DNA of 64,000 nucleotides, taken from Modestobacter roseus. GTDB lineage: Bacteria; Actinomycetota; Actinomycetes; Mycobacteriales; Geodermatophilaceae. Where the stretch lies: assembly GCF_007994135.1 (NCBI RefSeq), contig NZ_VLKF01000001.1, positions 992,001-1,056,000 on the forward strand, read 5' to 3'. A program made the position numbers and the translations under genes. The notes under the pieces were generated by a model, which worked only from the letters and a program-made list of their open reading frames with translations, was not told where the DNA came from and ran no database searches. This document shows, piece after piece, positions 57,825 to 64,000 of this stretch; the first letter of the stretch is position 1, and every line of letters starts with the position of its first letter.

Positions 57825-58912
57825 CCGCGCACCGGATCACCGTGGCCGGCGACCGGCCCTACGACGTCGTGATCGGCCCCGGCGTGCAGGCCGAGCTCGG
57901 CCTGCTGCTGGCGGGCACGCCCCGCGCGGTCGTCGTGCACAGCCGTGCGCTGGCCGCCGCGGCCGGGGCCGCGGTCGAGACGCTGCAGGAGGCCGGGGTC
58001 GCCGCCGAGGCGGTCGCCGTCCCCGACGGCGAGGCGGCCAAGACCGCCGAGGTCGCGGCCGGCGCCTGGGAGGAGTTCGGCCAGCTCGGGCTCACCCGCT
58101 CCGACGCGGTCGTCGGCGTCGGCGGGGGCGCGGTCACCGACCTCGCCGGGTTCCTCGCCGCCACCTGGCTGCGTGGCGTGCGGGTGGTGCAGGTGCCGAC
58201 GAGCCTGCTGGGCATGGTCGACGCCGCGGTCGGCGGCAAGACCGGCATCAACACCCGGGCCGGCAAGAACCTGGTCGGCGCCTTCCACCCGCCGGCCGGG
58301 GTGCTCGCCGACACCGACGCACTGGCGGGCCTGCCCGAGGCGGAGTTCTGCGCGGGGCTCGCCGAGGTGGTCAAGTGCGGGTTCATCGCCGACGGGCGGG
58401 TGCTCGAGCTGCTGGCGGCCGACCCCAGCGGCCGGGCCGACACCACCGAGCTGATCGCCCGGGCCGTGCAGGTGAAGGCCGACGCGGTGGCCGAGGACCT
58501 CTACGACACCGGCCGCCGCGAGTTCCTCAACTACGGGCACACCCTGGCCCACGCCATCGAGCGGGTGGAGGACTTCACCTGGCGGCACGGTGAGGCGGTC
58601 GCCGTCGGCCTGGTGTTCGCCGCCGAGCTCGCCGGCCAGGCCGGGCTGCTCGCCGCGGCCGACGTCGCCCGGCACCGCGACCTGATCGCCGCCATGGGGT
58701 TGCCCACCACCTACCGGGGCGACTGGGAGCAGTTGCAGGCGGTGATGCGGGTGGACAAGAAGGCCCGTGGCGCCTCGCTGCGCTTCGTCGTCCTCGACGG
58801 CCTGGGCAACCCGAGCATCCTGACCGACCCCGACCAGGCCTGGCTCGACGCCGCCTGGGCCGCAGTGAACGATCAGTCCACCCACCCCGCCACCCCGACG
58901 GAGACAGCATGA
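57821..58912 (+). CDS. aroB: 3-dehydroquinate synthase
   Basis: Turns DAHP into 3-dehydroquinate with NAD+ and zinc; 363 aa. Marks: [60 protein letters not shown] (Glu and Lys), [20 protein letters not shown] and [20 protein letters not shown] (zinc His). The GTG overlaps aroK; aroQ overlaps its stop. Confidence 0.96.
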   Translation: MTAHRITVAGDRPYDVVIGPGVQAELGLLLAGTPRAVVVHSRALAAAAGAAVETLQEAGVAAEAVAVPDGEAAKTAEVAAGAWEEFGQLGLTRSDAVVGVGGGAVTDLAGFLAATWLRGVRVVQVPTSLLGMVDAAVGGKTGINTRAGKNLVGAFHPPAGVLADTDALAGLPEAEFCAGLAEVVKCGFIADGRVLELLAADPSGRADTTELIARAVQVKADAVAEDLYDTGRREFLNYGHTLAHAIERVEDFTWRHGEAVAVGLVFAAELAGQAGLLAAADVARHRDLIAAMGLPTTYRGDWEQLQAVMRVDKKARGASLRFVVLDGLGNPSILTDPDQAWLDAAWAAVNDQSTHPATPTETA

Positions 58913-59343
58913 CCATCCAGGTGCTCAACGGGGCCAACCTCGGCCGGCTCGGCACCCGCGAGCCCGAGGTCTACGGCACGACCACCTACGCCGAGCTGGT
59001 GCAGCTGATCGAGGCCGTGGCCGCCGAGCTGGGCCTGGACGTCGTCGTCCGGCAGACCGACTCCGAGGCCGAGCTGCTCGGCTGGGTGCACGCGGCCACC
59101 GACGCCGGGGACCCGATCGTGGTCAACCCCGGCGGCTGGTCGCACACCTCCGTGGTGCTGCACGACGCGCTGGCCGCGGTCGCCGCGCCGGTCGTCGAGG
59201 TGCACATCAGCAACATCCACCGGCGCGAGCAGTTCCGGCACCACTCCTACGTCTCCCGCGTCGCCGACGGCGTCATCGCCGGCCTGGGCGTGCAGGGCTA
59301 CGAGCTGGCACTGCGGTACCTCCTCGCCCAGGGTGCGCGATGA
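58909..59343 (+). CDS. aroQ: 3-dehydroquinate dehydratase, type II
   Basis: Dehydrates 3-dehydroquinate; 144 aa dodecameric enzyme. [19 protein letters not shown] holds the catalytic Arg and Tyr, [20 protein letters not shown] the substrate-binding region and [20 protein letters not shown] the catalytic His. The ATG overlaps the aroB stop. Confidence 0.97.
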   Translation: MTIQVLNGANLGRLGTREPEVYGTTTYAELVQLIEAVAAELGLDVVVRQTDSEAELLGWVHAATDAGDPIVVNPGGWSHTSVVLHDALAAVAAPVVEVHISNIHRREQFRHHSYVSRVADGVIAGLGVQGYELALRYLLAQGAR

Positions 59344-60422
59344 CGCGCGACACCGCCCGCGAGGCGGGCCGCCGGGAGCGGCTGCGCGCCGTGGCCGCCG
59401 AGCAGGGCCTGGACGCCGTGCTGGTCACCAACCTGCTCAACGTGCGCTACCTGACCGGGTTCACCGGCTCCAACGGGGCGCTGCTGCTGCGCGCCGACGG
59501 GCGGGACCTGTTCGGCACCGACGGCCGGTACACCACCCAGGCGCAGGCCCAGGTGCCCGACGTGGAGCTGCTGGTCGACCGGGGCACCGCCACCGCGCTC
59601 GCCGCCCGCACCACCGGCCGGGTCGGTTACGAGTCGCACGAGGTGACCGTCGACGGGCTGCGCGCGCTGGAGCGCGCGGCCGGCGACGCCGAGCTGGTCA
59701 GCATCCGCCGCGCCGTCGAGGCACTGCGGGCGATCAAGGACGACGGCGAGGTCGAGTCGCTGCGCCGGGCGTGCGCGGTCGCCGACCGGGCGCTGGCCGA
59801 GCTGGCCGCCGAGGGGGCGCTGCGGCCCGGGCGCACCGAGCTCGAGGTGGGCCGGGAGCTGGACGCCCGGATGCTGGCGCTCGGCGCGGAGTCGCCGAGC
59901 TTCGAGACGATCGTGGCCACCGGCGCGAACTCGGCCATCCCGCACCACCGCCCCGACGCCACCGTGCTGCGCGACGGGGACTTCCTGAAGCTCGACTTCG
60001 GCGCGACCGTCGACGGCTACCACTCCGACATGACCCGCACCCTCGTGCTGGGGCAGGCCGCGGACTGGCAGCGCGAGGTCTACGAGCTGGTCGCCGCCTC
60101 CCAGGCGGCCGGCCGGGCGGCGCTGGCGGTCGGCGCGGACGTCGTCGCGGTCGATGCCGCGTCCCGCGACGTCATCGTGGCCGCCGGGCACGGTGACCAC
60201 TTCACCCACGGCCTGGGGCACGGGGTGGGGCTGGAGATCCACGAGGCACCGGGGATCTCGGCGCTCGGCGCAGGTACCCTGGCCGCTGGCATGGCCGTCA
60301 CCGTGGAGCCGGGTGTCTACCTGCCCGGGCACGGCGGTGTCCGGATCGAGGACACCCTGGTCGTCACGGCCGACGAGCCCGAGTTGTTGACCCTCACGAG
60401 CAAGGAACTGCTGGTTCTCTAG
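59340..60422 (+). CDS. pepQ: M24 aminopeptidase P / Xaa-Pro dipeptidase
   Basis: Metallopeptidase of 360 aa with the creatinase-like N-terminal domain and a pita-bread catalytic domain from about 130. Metal ligands: Asp in [20 protein letters not shown] (two), His in [20 protein letters not shown], and Glu in [20 protein letters not shown] (two). The ATG overlaps the aroQ stop and the stop touches efp. This pepQ-efp-nusB order is standard in Gram-positive bacteria. Confidence 0.92.
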   Translation: MTRDTAREAGRRERLRAVAAEQGLDAVLVTNLLNVRYLTGFTGSNGALLLRADGRDLFGTDGRYTTQAQAQVPDVELLVDRGTATALAARTTGRVGYESHEVTVDGLRALERAAGDAELVSIRRAVEALRAIKDDGEVESLRRACAVADRALAELAAEGALRPGRTELEVGRELDARMLALGAESPSFETIVATGANSAIPHHRPDATVLRDGDFLKLDFGATVDGYHSDMTRTLVLGQAADWQREVYELVAASQAAGRAALAVGADVVAVDAASRDVIVAAGHGDHFTHGLGHGVGLEIHEAPGISALGAGTLAAGMAVTVEPGVYLPGHGGVRIEDTLVVTADEPELLTLTSKELLVL

Positions 60423-60983
60423 ATGGCTACCACCAACGACCTCAAGAACGGCATCGTCCTCAACCTGGACGGCCAGCTCTGGACCGTCACCGACTTCCAG
60501 CACGTCAAGCCGGGCAAGGGCGGCGCCTTCGTGCGCACCACCCTGAAGAACGTGCTGTCGGGCAAGGTCGTCGACAAGACGTTCAACGCCGGCACCAAGG
60601 TGGAGACCGCGAACGTCGACAAGCGATCGATGACCTTCCTCTACAAGGAGGGCACCGACTTCGTCTTCATGGACGGCGACACCTTCGAGCAGATCTACGT
60701 CCCCGAGGCCACCGTCGGCGGCGGCGCGGACTACCTGCTGGACAACACCGAGGTCACCGTGGCGGTGCACGACGACACCCCGCTGTACGTCGAGCTGCCG
60801 GTGACCATGGAGCTGGTGGTGCAGCACACCGACCCGGGCCTGCAGGGTGACCGCTCGACCGGCGGCACGAAGCCCGCGACGCTGGAGACCGGCGCCGAGA
60901 TCCAGGTGCCGCTGTTCATCACCACCGGCGAGAAGCTGAAGGTCGACACCCGCGACGGCCGCTACCTCGGCCGGGTCAGCTGA
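60423..60983 (+). CDS. efp: Elongation factor P
   Basis: Rescues ribosomes stalled at proline runs; 186 aa, three beta-barrel domains. The tip loop that reaches the peptidyl centre is [18 protein letters not shown], with Lys at the tip. No modification genes (epmA, epmB) lie nearby. The ATG at 60423 directly follows pepQ, and nusB follows after 7 bases. Confidence 0.97.
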   Translation: MATTNDLKNGIVLNLDGQLWTVTDFQHVKPGKGGAFVRTTLKNVLSGKVVDKTFNAGTKVETANVDKRSMTFLYKEGTDFVFMDGDTFEQIYVPEATVGGGADYLLDNTEVTVAVHDDTPLYVELPVTMELVVQHTDPGLQGDRSTGGTKPATLETGAEIQVPLFITTGEKLKVDTRDGRYLGRVS

Positions 60984-60990
60984 TCCGCTG

Positions 60991-61395
60991 ATGGCCGCCC
61001 GCTCCAAGGCGCGCAAGCGCGCGGTCGACGTCCTCTACGAGGCCGACCTGCGCAGCAGCGACCCGCTCCAGGTCCTCCGCGACCGGGTCGGCGACGACTC
61101 CCCGCCGGTGCCCGACCACGCCGTCCGGCTCGTGGAGGGCGTGGTCGAGCAGCAGGCGCGGATCGACGAGCTGATCGAGCGGCACGCCCAGGGCTGGTCG
61201 CTGGACCGGCTGCCCGACGTCGACCGCGCCATCCTGCGGATGGCCACCTACGAGCTGCTGTGGGTCGACGACGTCCCGGACGCCGTGGTGATCGACGAGG
61301 CGGTGACCTTGGCCAAGGCGCTGTCCACCGACGACTCGCCGGCCTACGTCAACGGCGTCCTCGGTGGCATCGTGAAGGCCGAGATCCCGACCTGA
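60991..61395 (+). CDS. nusB: Transcription antitermination factor NusB
   Basis: All-helical RNA-binding protein, 134 aa, for rRNA antitermination with NusE. KARKRAVDVLYEADLRSSDP is the Arg-rich boxA-binding start; RLPDVDRAILRMATYELLWV and VVIDEAVTLAKALSTDDSPA are family blocks. It closes the aro-pepQ-efp operon. Confidence 0.95.
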   Translation: MAARSKARKRAVDVLYEADLRSSDPLQVLRDRVGDDSPPVPDHAVRLVEGVVEQQARIDELIERHAQGWSLDRLPDVDRAILRMATYELLWVDDVPDAVVIDEAVTLAKALSTDDSPAYVNGVLGGIVKAEIPT

Positions 61396-61400
61396 GCACC

Positions 61401-61460
61401 CAGCACGGAACGCCCACGGCCCACTCTGCGCGCAGAGTGGGCCGTGGGCGTTCCGTGCTG
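61401..61460. repeat. Perfect 60-bp palindrome
   Basis: The 30-base arms starting CAGCACGGAACGCCCACGGC (61401-61430) and their exact complement (61431-61460) have no loop base and no mismatch. The palindrome starts 5 bases after the nusB stop. It can act as a terminator, but a perfect 30-bp arm is far more than termination needs. Confidence 0.95.
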
Positions 61461-61682
61461 TGCCACGATCGCGCGGTGCCCGGCGGACCGTCGTCTGGCT
61501 CGAGGTCGACCACTCCCGCTCATCGATCTCGGTCGACCTGTCCCCGGGGCTGATCAAGGTCTCCCGCTCGACGAGTACCGCCGCCGACTGCCCAGATCTG
61601 CGATGTCGTGGCCACCCAGGCCGGGAAGCCACGGGACCGCAGATGTCGCGTGGGCCCGCCGGCGGGCACGTCTCGGATCCGA
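61461..61682. other. Unexplained intergenic DNA
   Basis: About 220 bases with no gene I can support. It contains an imperfect inverted pair (AGATCTGCGATGTCGTGGC near 61590 with GCCACGGGACCGCAGATGT near 61630), two copies of CTCCCGCTC (near 61513 and 61560) and several GGTCGACC-like palindromes. It may be the remains of an inserted element. Confidence 0.5.
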
Positions 61683-61727
61683 CGCACGAGGGGCCCCGTC
61701 CGCGGTGCGGACGGGGCCCCTCGTGCG
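61683..61727. terminator. Bidirectional hairpin terminator before bldD end
   Basis: A 20-bp stem (CGCACGAGGGGCCCCGTCCG and its complement) with a 5-base loop lies 9 bases beyond the bldD stop. Confidence 0.85.
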
Positions 61728-61736
61728 CTGCTGAGC

Positions 61737-62279
61737 TCAGCGCGGAGCGCGGCGGCGGTCGCCCCAGTTCGGCTCGTCGTCGTCCTCGGTGGCGTAGCCG
61801 ACGCCGTCCGGGCCGGGGGAGAGCACGCCCCACTCGATGAGCCGGGTGGTCAGCTCGTCGGGGCTCATGTCGTAGATGATCGCCAGCGACTTGAGGTCCT
61901 CGGCGCGGATGGACAGCACCTTGCCGTTGTAGTCGTGGCGCTGGGCCTGGATGGTCGAGGCGTACCGGGCCAGCGGCCCCGCCTCGTCGGCCGGCAGCGA
62001 GCCCAGCGACTCCAGGTTCAGCACGATCTTGGTGCTCTTGGTGACGGCGCTGCTCGGGCGCGGGTCGGGCAGCAGCTCGGACACCGGGACGCCGTAGAAC
62101 ACCGCGAGCTCGGAGAGCCGCTGGACGGTGACCGCCCGGTCGCCCCGCTCGTAGGAGCCCACGACGACGGCCTTCCACCGCCCGTGCGACTTGTCCTCCA
62201 CGCCCTGCAGGGACAGGCCCTGCTGGTTGCGGATCGCCCGCAGGCGGGCGCCGAGTGCCCGCGAGTAGTCGGTGCTCAT
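61737..62279 (-). CDS. bldD: BldD-type developmental transcription regulator
   Basis: DNA-binding regulator of 180 aa. The N-terminal helix-turn-helix (about 5-75) has ALGARLRAIRNQQGLSLQGV and WKAVVVGSYERGDRAVTVQR. The C-terminal domain (about 85-160) carries the c-di-GMP signature RxD-x8-RxxD as RHD-YNGKVLSI-RAED, so BldD should dimerise on c-di-GMP as in Streptomyces. The ATG is at 62279. A BldD-type box lies 42 bases upstream, which suggests self-control. It is divergent from pyrR. Confidence 0.95.
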   Translation of the reverse strand: MSTDYSRALGARLRAIRNQQGLSLQGVEDKSHGRWKAVVVGSYERGDRAVTVQRLSELAVFYGVPVSELLPDPRPSSAVTKSTKIVLNLESLGSLPADEAGPLARYASTIQAQRHDYNGKVLSIRAEDLKSLAIIYDMSPDELTTRLIEWGVLSPGPDGVGYATEDDDEPNWGDRRRAPR

Positions 62280-62320
62280 CGTCTCTGCTCACTGACTGTC
62301 GTCGGATGGGAGCCGTACTG

Positions 62321-62335
62321 GTGACGCAGAGTACC
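62321..62335. promoter_or_regulatory. BldD-type operator upstream of bldD
   Basis: GTGACGCAGAGTACC fits the Streptomyces BldD box NTNACNCWGNGTNAN at eight of nine fixed positions (C instead of the last A). The reverse complement fits equally well. It lies 42-56 bases before the bldD start, in the bldD-pyrR divergent region. Confidence 0.6.
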
Positions 62336-62445
62336 GAGCCAGCGCGCCGAGCGACAGTCGGCCGCCCCCCGTGCGGGGCAGATCGTGCGATCCGGGCAGG
62401 GCGAAGGTCACATCCGCCGGTGCAGTACCGTCGTCGCCGGTCCCA

Positions 62446-62482
62446 CTCCTTTAACGACCCGTCCAGTGAGGCGGGGAAGGAG
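62446..62482 (+). promoter_or_regulatory. PyrR-binding hairpin over the pyrR ribosome binding site
   Basis: The upper stem CCGTC/GGCGG (62459-62463, 62470-62474) closes the hexaloop CAGTGA, as in the PyrR binding consensus ARUCCNGNGAGGYU (here GTCCAGTGAGGCG). Below it CTCCTT (62446-62451) pairs with AAGGAG (62477-62482), which is the pyrR ribosome binding site. PyrR with UMP would lock the site and stop translation of pyrR-pyrB-pyrC. Confidence 0.75.
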
Positions 62483-62487
62483 GCCTG

Positions 62488-63042
62488 ATGGCCGACTCGA
62501 CAGACCTGCCCGCACCGCCCCTGCTCGGCGCCGACGACCTCGGTCGCGTCGTCGACCGGATCGCCCACCAGCTGATCGAGAAGGCGGGCAGCTCCCTCGC
62601 CGACCTCGTGCTCGTCGGCATCCCCACCCGCGGCGCCCCGCTGGCCCGCCGGCTCGCCGCCCGGGTCGAGGCCTTCTCGCAGCAACCCGTCGACGTCGGC
62701 AGCGTCGACATCACCCTCTACCGGGACGACCTGCGGCGGCGCGGCGTGCGTGCCCTGGAGGACACCCGGCTGCCCGAGGCCGGGATCGACGACCGGCTCG
62801 TGGTGCTCGTCGACGACGTGCTGTTCTCCGGCCGCTCGGTGCGCGCCGCCCTGGACGCGCTGCGCGACCTGGGCCGCCCGCGCGCCGTCCAGCTCGCGGT
62901 GCTCGTCGACCGCGGCCACCGGGAGCTGCCGATCCGCGCCGACTACGTGGGCAAGAACGTGCCCACCGCGCGCAGCCAGTCGGTCAAGGTGAAGCTCGCC
63001 GAGGTCGACGGGGTCGACTCGGTGACGGTGGAGGACGCGTGA
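62488..63042 (+). CDS. pyrR: Pyrimidine operon regulator PyrR
   Basis: RNA-binding regulator and weak uracil phosphoribosyltransferase, 184 aa. The PRPP loop is [20 protein letters not shown]; other marks are [34 protein letters not shown] and [19 protein letters not shown]. The ATG at 62488 has a very strong GGAAGGAGG site, which lies in the PyrR-binding hairpin. Its stop overlaps pyrB. Confidence 0.96.
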   Translation: MADSTDLPAPPLLGADDLGRVVDRIAHQLIEKAGSSLADLVLVGIPTRGAPLARRLAARVEAFSQQPVDVGSVDITLYRDDLRRRGVRALEDTRLPEAGIDDRLVVLVDDVLFSGRSVRAALDALRDLGRPRAVQLAVLVDRGHRELPIRADYVGKNVPTARSQSVKVKLAEVDGVDSVTVEDA

Positions 63043-63959
63043 AGCGGCACCTGCTGGAGGCCGGTGACCTCGACCGGGACGACGCGACCCTGGTGCTGGA
63101 CACCGCCGCGCAGATCGAGGCGGCGCTGGCCGGCCGGGAGGTCAAGAAGCTCCCCACCCTGCGCGGGCGCACGGTGGTCAACCTCTTCTACGAGGACTCC
63201 ACCCGCACCCGGATCTCCTTCGAGCTGGCCGCCAAGCGGCTCTCGGCCGACGTCATCAACTTCTCCGCCAAGGGCAGCAGCGTCTCGAAGGGCGAGAGCC
63301 TCAAGGACACCGCGCTGACCCTGGAGGCGATGGGCGCCGACGGCATCGTCGTCCGGCACGGGGCCTCCGGGGCGCCGCACCGGCTGGCCACCTGGGTCAA
63401 GGGCAGCGTGGTGAACGCCGGCGACGGCACCCACGAGCACCCCACCCAGGCGCTGCTGGACGCCTACACGATCCGGCAGCGGCTCGGCCGGCTGGACGGC
63501 GTGCGGGTCGCCGTCGTCGGCGACGTGCTGCACAGCCGGGTCGCCCGCTCCAACGTGTGGCTGCTGTCCACCCTCGGCGCCGAGGTCACCCTGGTCGCCC
63601 CACCCACCCTGCTGCCGGTGGGCGTGGGCAGCTGGCCGGTGACGGTCTCCTACGACCTGGACGCCGTCCTGCCCACCGCCGACGTGGTGATGATGCTGCG
63701 GGTGCAGGGCGAGCGGATGAACGCCTCGTTCTTCCCCAGCGCACGGGAGTACAGCCGCCGCTACGGCCTGGACGCCCGGCGGATGGCGGCGCTGCCCGAC
63801 GAGGCCATCGTCATGCACCCGGGCCCGATGAACCGGGGCATGGAGATCGCCGCCGAGGTGGCCGACTCGCCCCGCTCGACCATCGTCGACCAGGTCGGCA
63901 ACGGCGTGAGCGTGCGCATGGCCGTCCTGTACCTGCTGCTGGGAGGAGCTCCCGAATGA
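63039..63959 (+). CDS. pyrB: Aspartate carbamoyltransferase catalytic subunit
   Basis: Second step of pyrimidine synthesis; 306 aa. The carbamoyl-phosphate site is [20 protein letters not shown]; aspartate-binding runs are [40 protein letters not shown] and [18 protein letters not shown]. The GTG overlaps the pyrR stop, and the pyrC ATG overlaps its stop. Confidence 0.97.
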   Translation: MKRHLLEAGDLDRDDATLVLDTAAQIEAALAGREVKKLPTLRGRTVVNLFYEDSTRTRISFELAAKRLSADVINFSAKGSSVSKGESLKDTALTLEAMGADGIVVRHGASGAPHRLATWVKGSVVNAGDGTHEHPTQALLDAYTIRQRLGRLDGVRVAVVGDVLHSRVARSNVWLLSTLGAEVTLVAPPTLLPVGVGSWPVTVSYDLDAVLPTADVVMMLRVQGERMNASFFPSAREYSRRYGLDARRMAALPDEAIVMHPGPMNRGMEIAAEVADSPRSTIVDQVGNGVSVRMAVLYLLLGGAPE

Positions 63960-64000
63960 CGCTCATCAAGGGCGCCCGCCCGTACGGCGAGGACGCCGTC
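63956..64000 (+). CDS. pyrC: Dihydroorotase, 5' end only
   Basis: Only the first 15 codons are in the window ([15 protein letters not shown]). That start, together with the position directly after pyrB and an ATGA overlap, fits dihydroorotase. The rest lies beyond the right edge. Confidence 0.8.
   Translation, partial: MTLIKGARPYGEDAV

Overview
The window is one continuous stretch of high-GC chromosome from an actinobacterium. GTG starts are common, third codon positions are almost all G or C, and neighbouring genes often overlap at the stop/start (ATGA, GTGA). Marker genes point the same way: phosphatidylinositol mannoside genes (pgsA, patA, pimA), an SsgA/SsgB-type cell division protein, BldD, a PdxS/PdxT vitamin B6 synthase and an RskA anti-sigma factor. 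The protein sequences look most like Geodermatophilaceae (Blastococcus, Modestobacter, Geodermatophilus), but that placement is an impression and was not computed. Nearly everything is core housekeeping. There is no prophage, integrase, transposase, CRISPR array or rRNA operon.

Layout. 0-3.2 kb (minus): livH-livM-livG, a branched-chain amino acid type ABC importer cut by the left edge. LivH carries an unusual extracytoplasmic domain and livG has an apparent frameshift. 3.3-8.2 kb: a hotdog thioesterase, polA, a 2H phosphoesterase and a methyltransferase. 8.2-12.1 kb: rpsA, a terminator, a 95-bp tandem repeat array, a small unknown gene, coaE and a VOC protein. 12.2-15.5 kb: tRNA-Val, tRNA-Cys and tRNA-Gly (minus), ssgB, an ECF sigma factor with its RskA anti-sigma factor, a PGPGW membrane protein and a second tRNA-Val (plus). 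15.6-18.2 kb: an unknown gene, an HNH nuclease, a MOSC protein and a CapA-like lipoprotein.

18.3-27 kb: thrS, an Ap4A-type HIT protein, pgsA, patA, pimA, a small membrane protein, pdxS, pdxT and yebC. This run makes phosphatidylinositol mannosides and pyridoxal phosphate. 26.9-38 kb: ruvCAB with a LexA operator, yajC-secD-secF, apt, nadE and relA. 38.2-44.6 kb: a methyltransferase, a cyclophilin, a metallo-beta-lactamase-fold hydrolase, hisS, an aldo/keto reductase and aspS. 44.6-45.8 kb is the one patch that looks like accessory DNA: a DUF559-like gene bracketed by two related palindromes. 45.8-54.6 kb: an aldo/keto reductase, rarA, two small membrane proteins, alaS, a repeat-rich disordered protein, ruvX and mltG. 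54.6-61.4 kb: aroE, a prepilin peptidase, aroC-aroK-aroB-aroQ, pepQ, efp and nusB. 61.4-64 kb: a perfect 60-bp palindrome, bldD (minus), then pyrR-pyrB-pyrC (plus), which runs off the right edge.

Regulatory elements that can be read directly are a LexA box before ruvC, a BldD-type box before bldD, a PyrR-binding hairpin over the pyrR ribosome binding site, a PhoP-like direct repeat before coaE and the small unknown gene, and several strong hairpin terminators. No clearly new multi-gene system is visible. The best candidates for undescribed biology are the palindrome-bracketed DUF559 gene, the 60-bp palindrome with the unexplained DNA beside it, the LivH fusion, the acidic insertion in SsgB and the 95-bp array.
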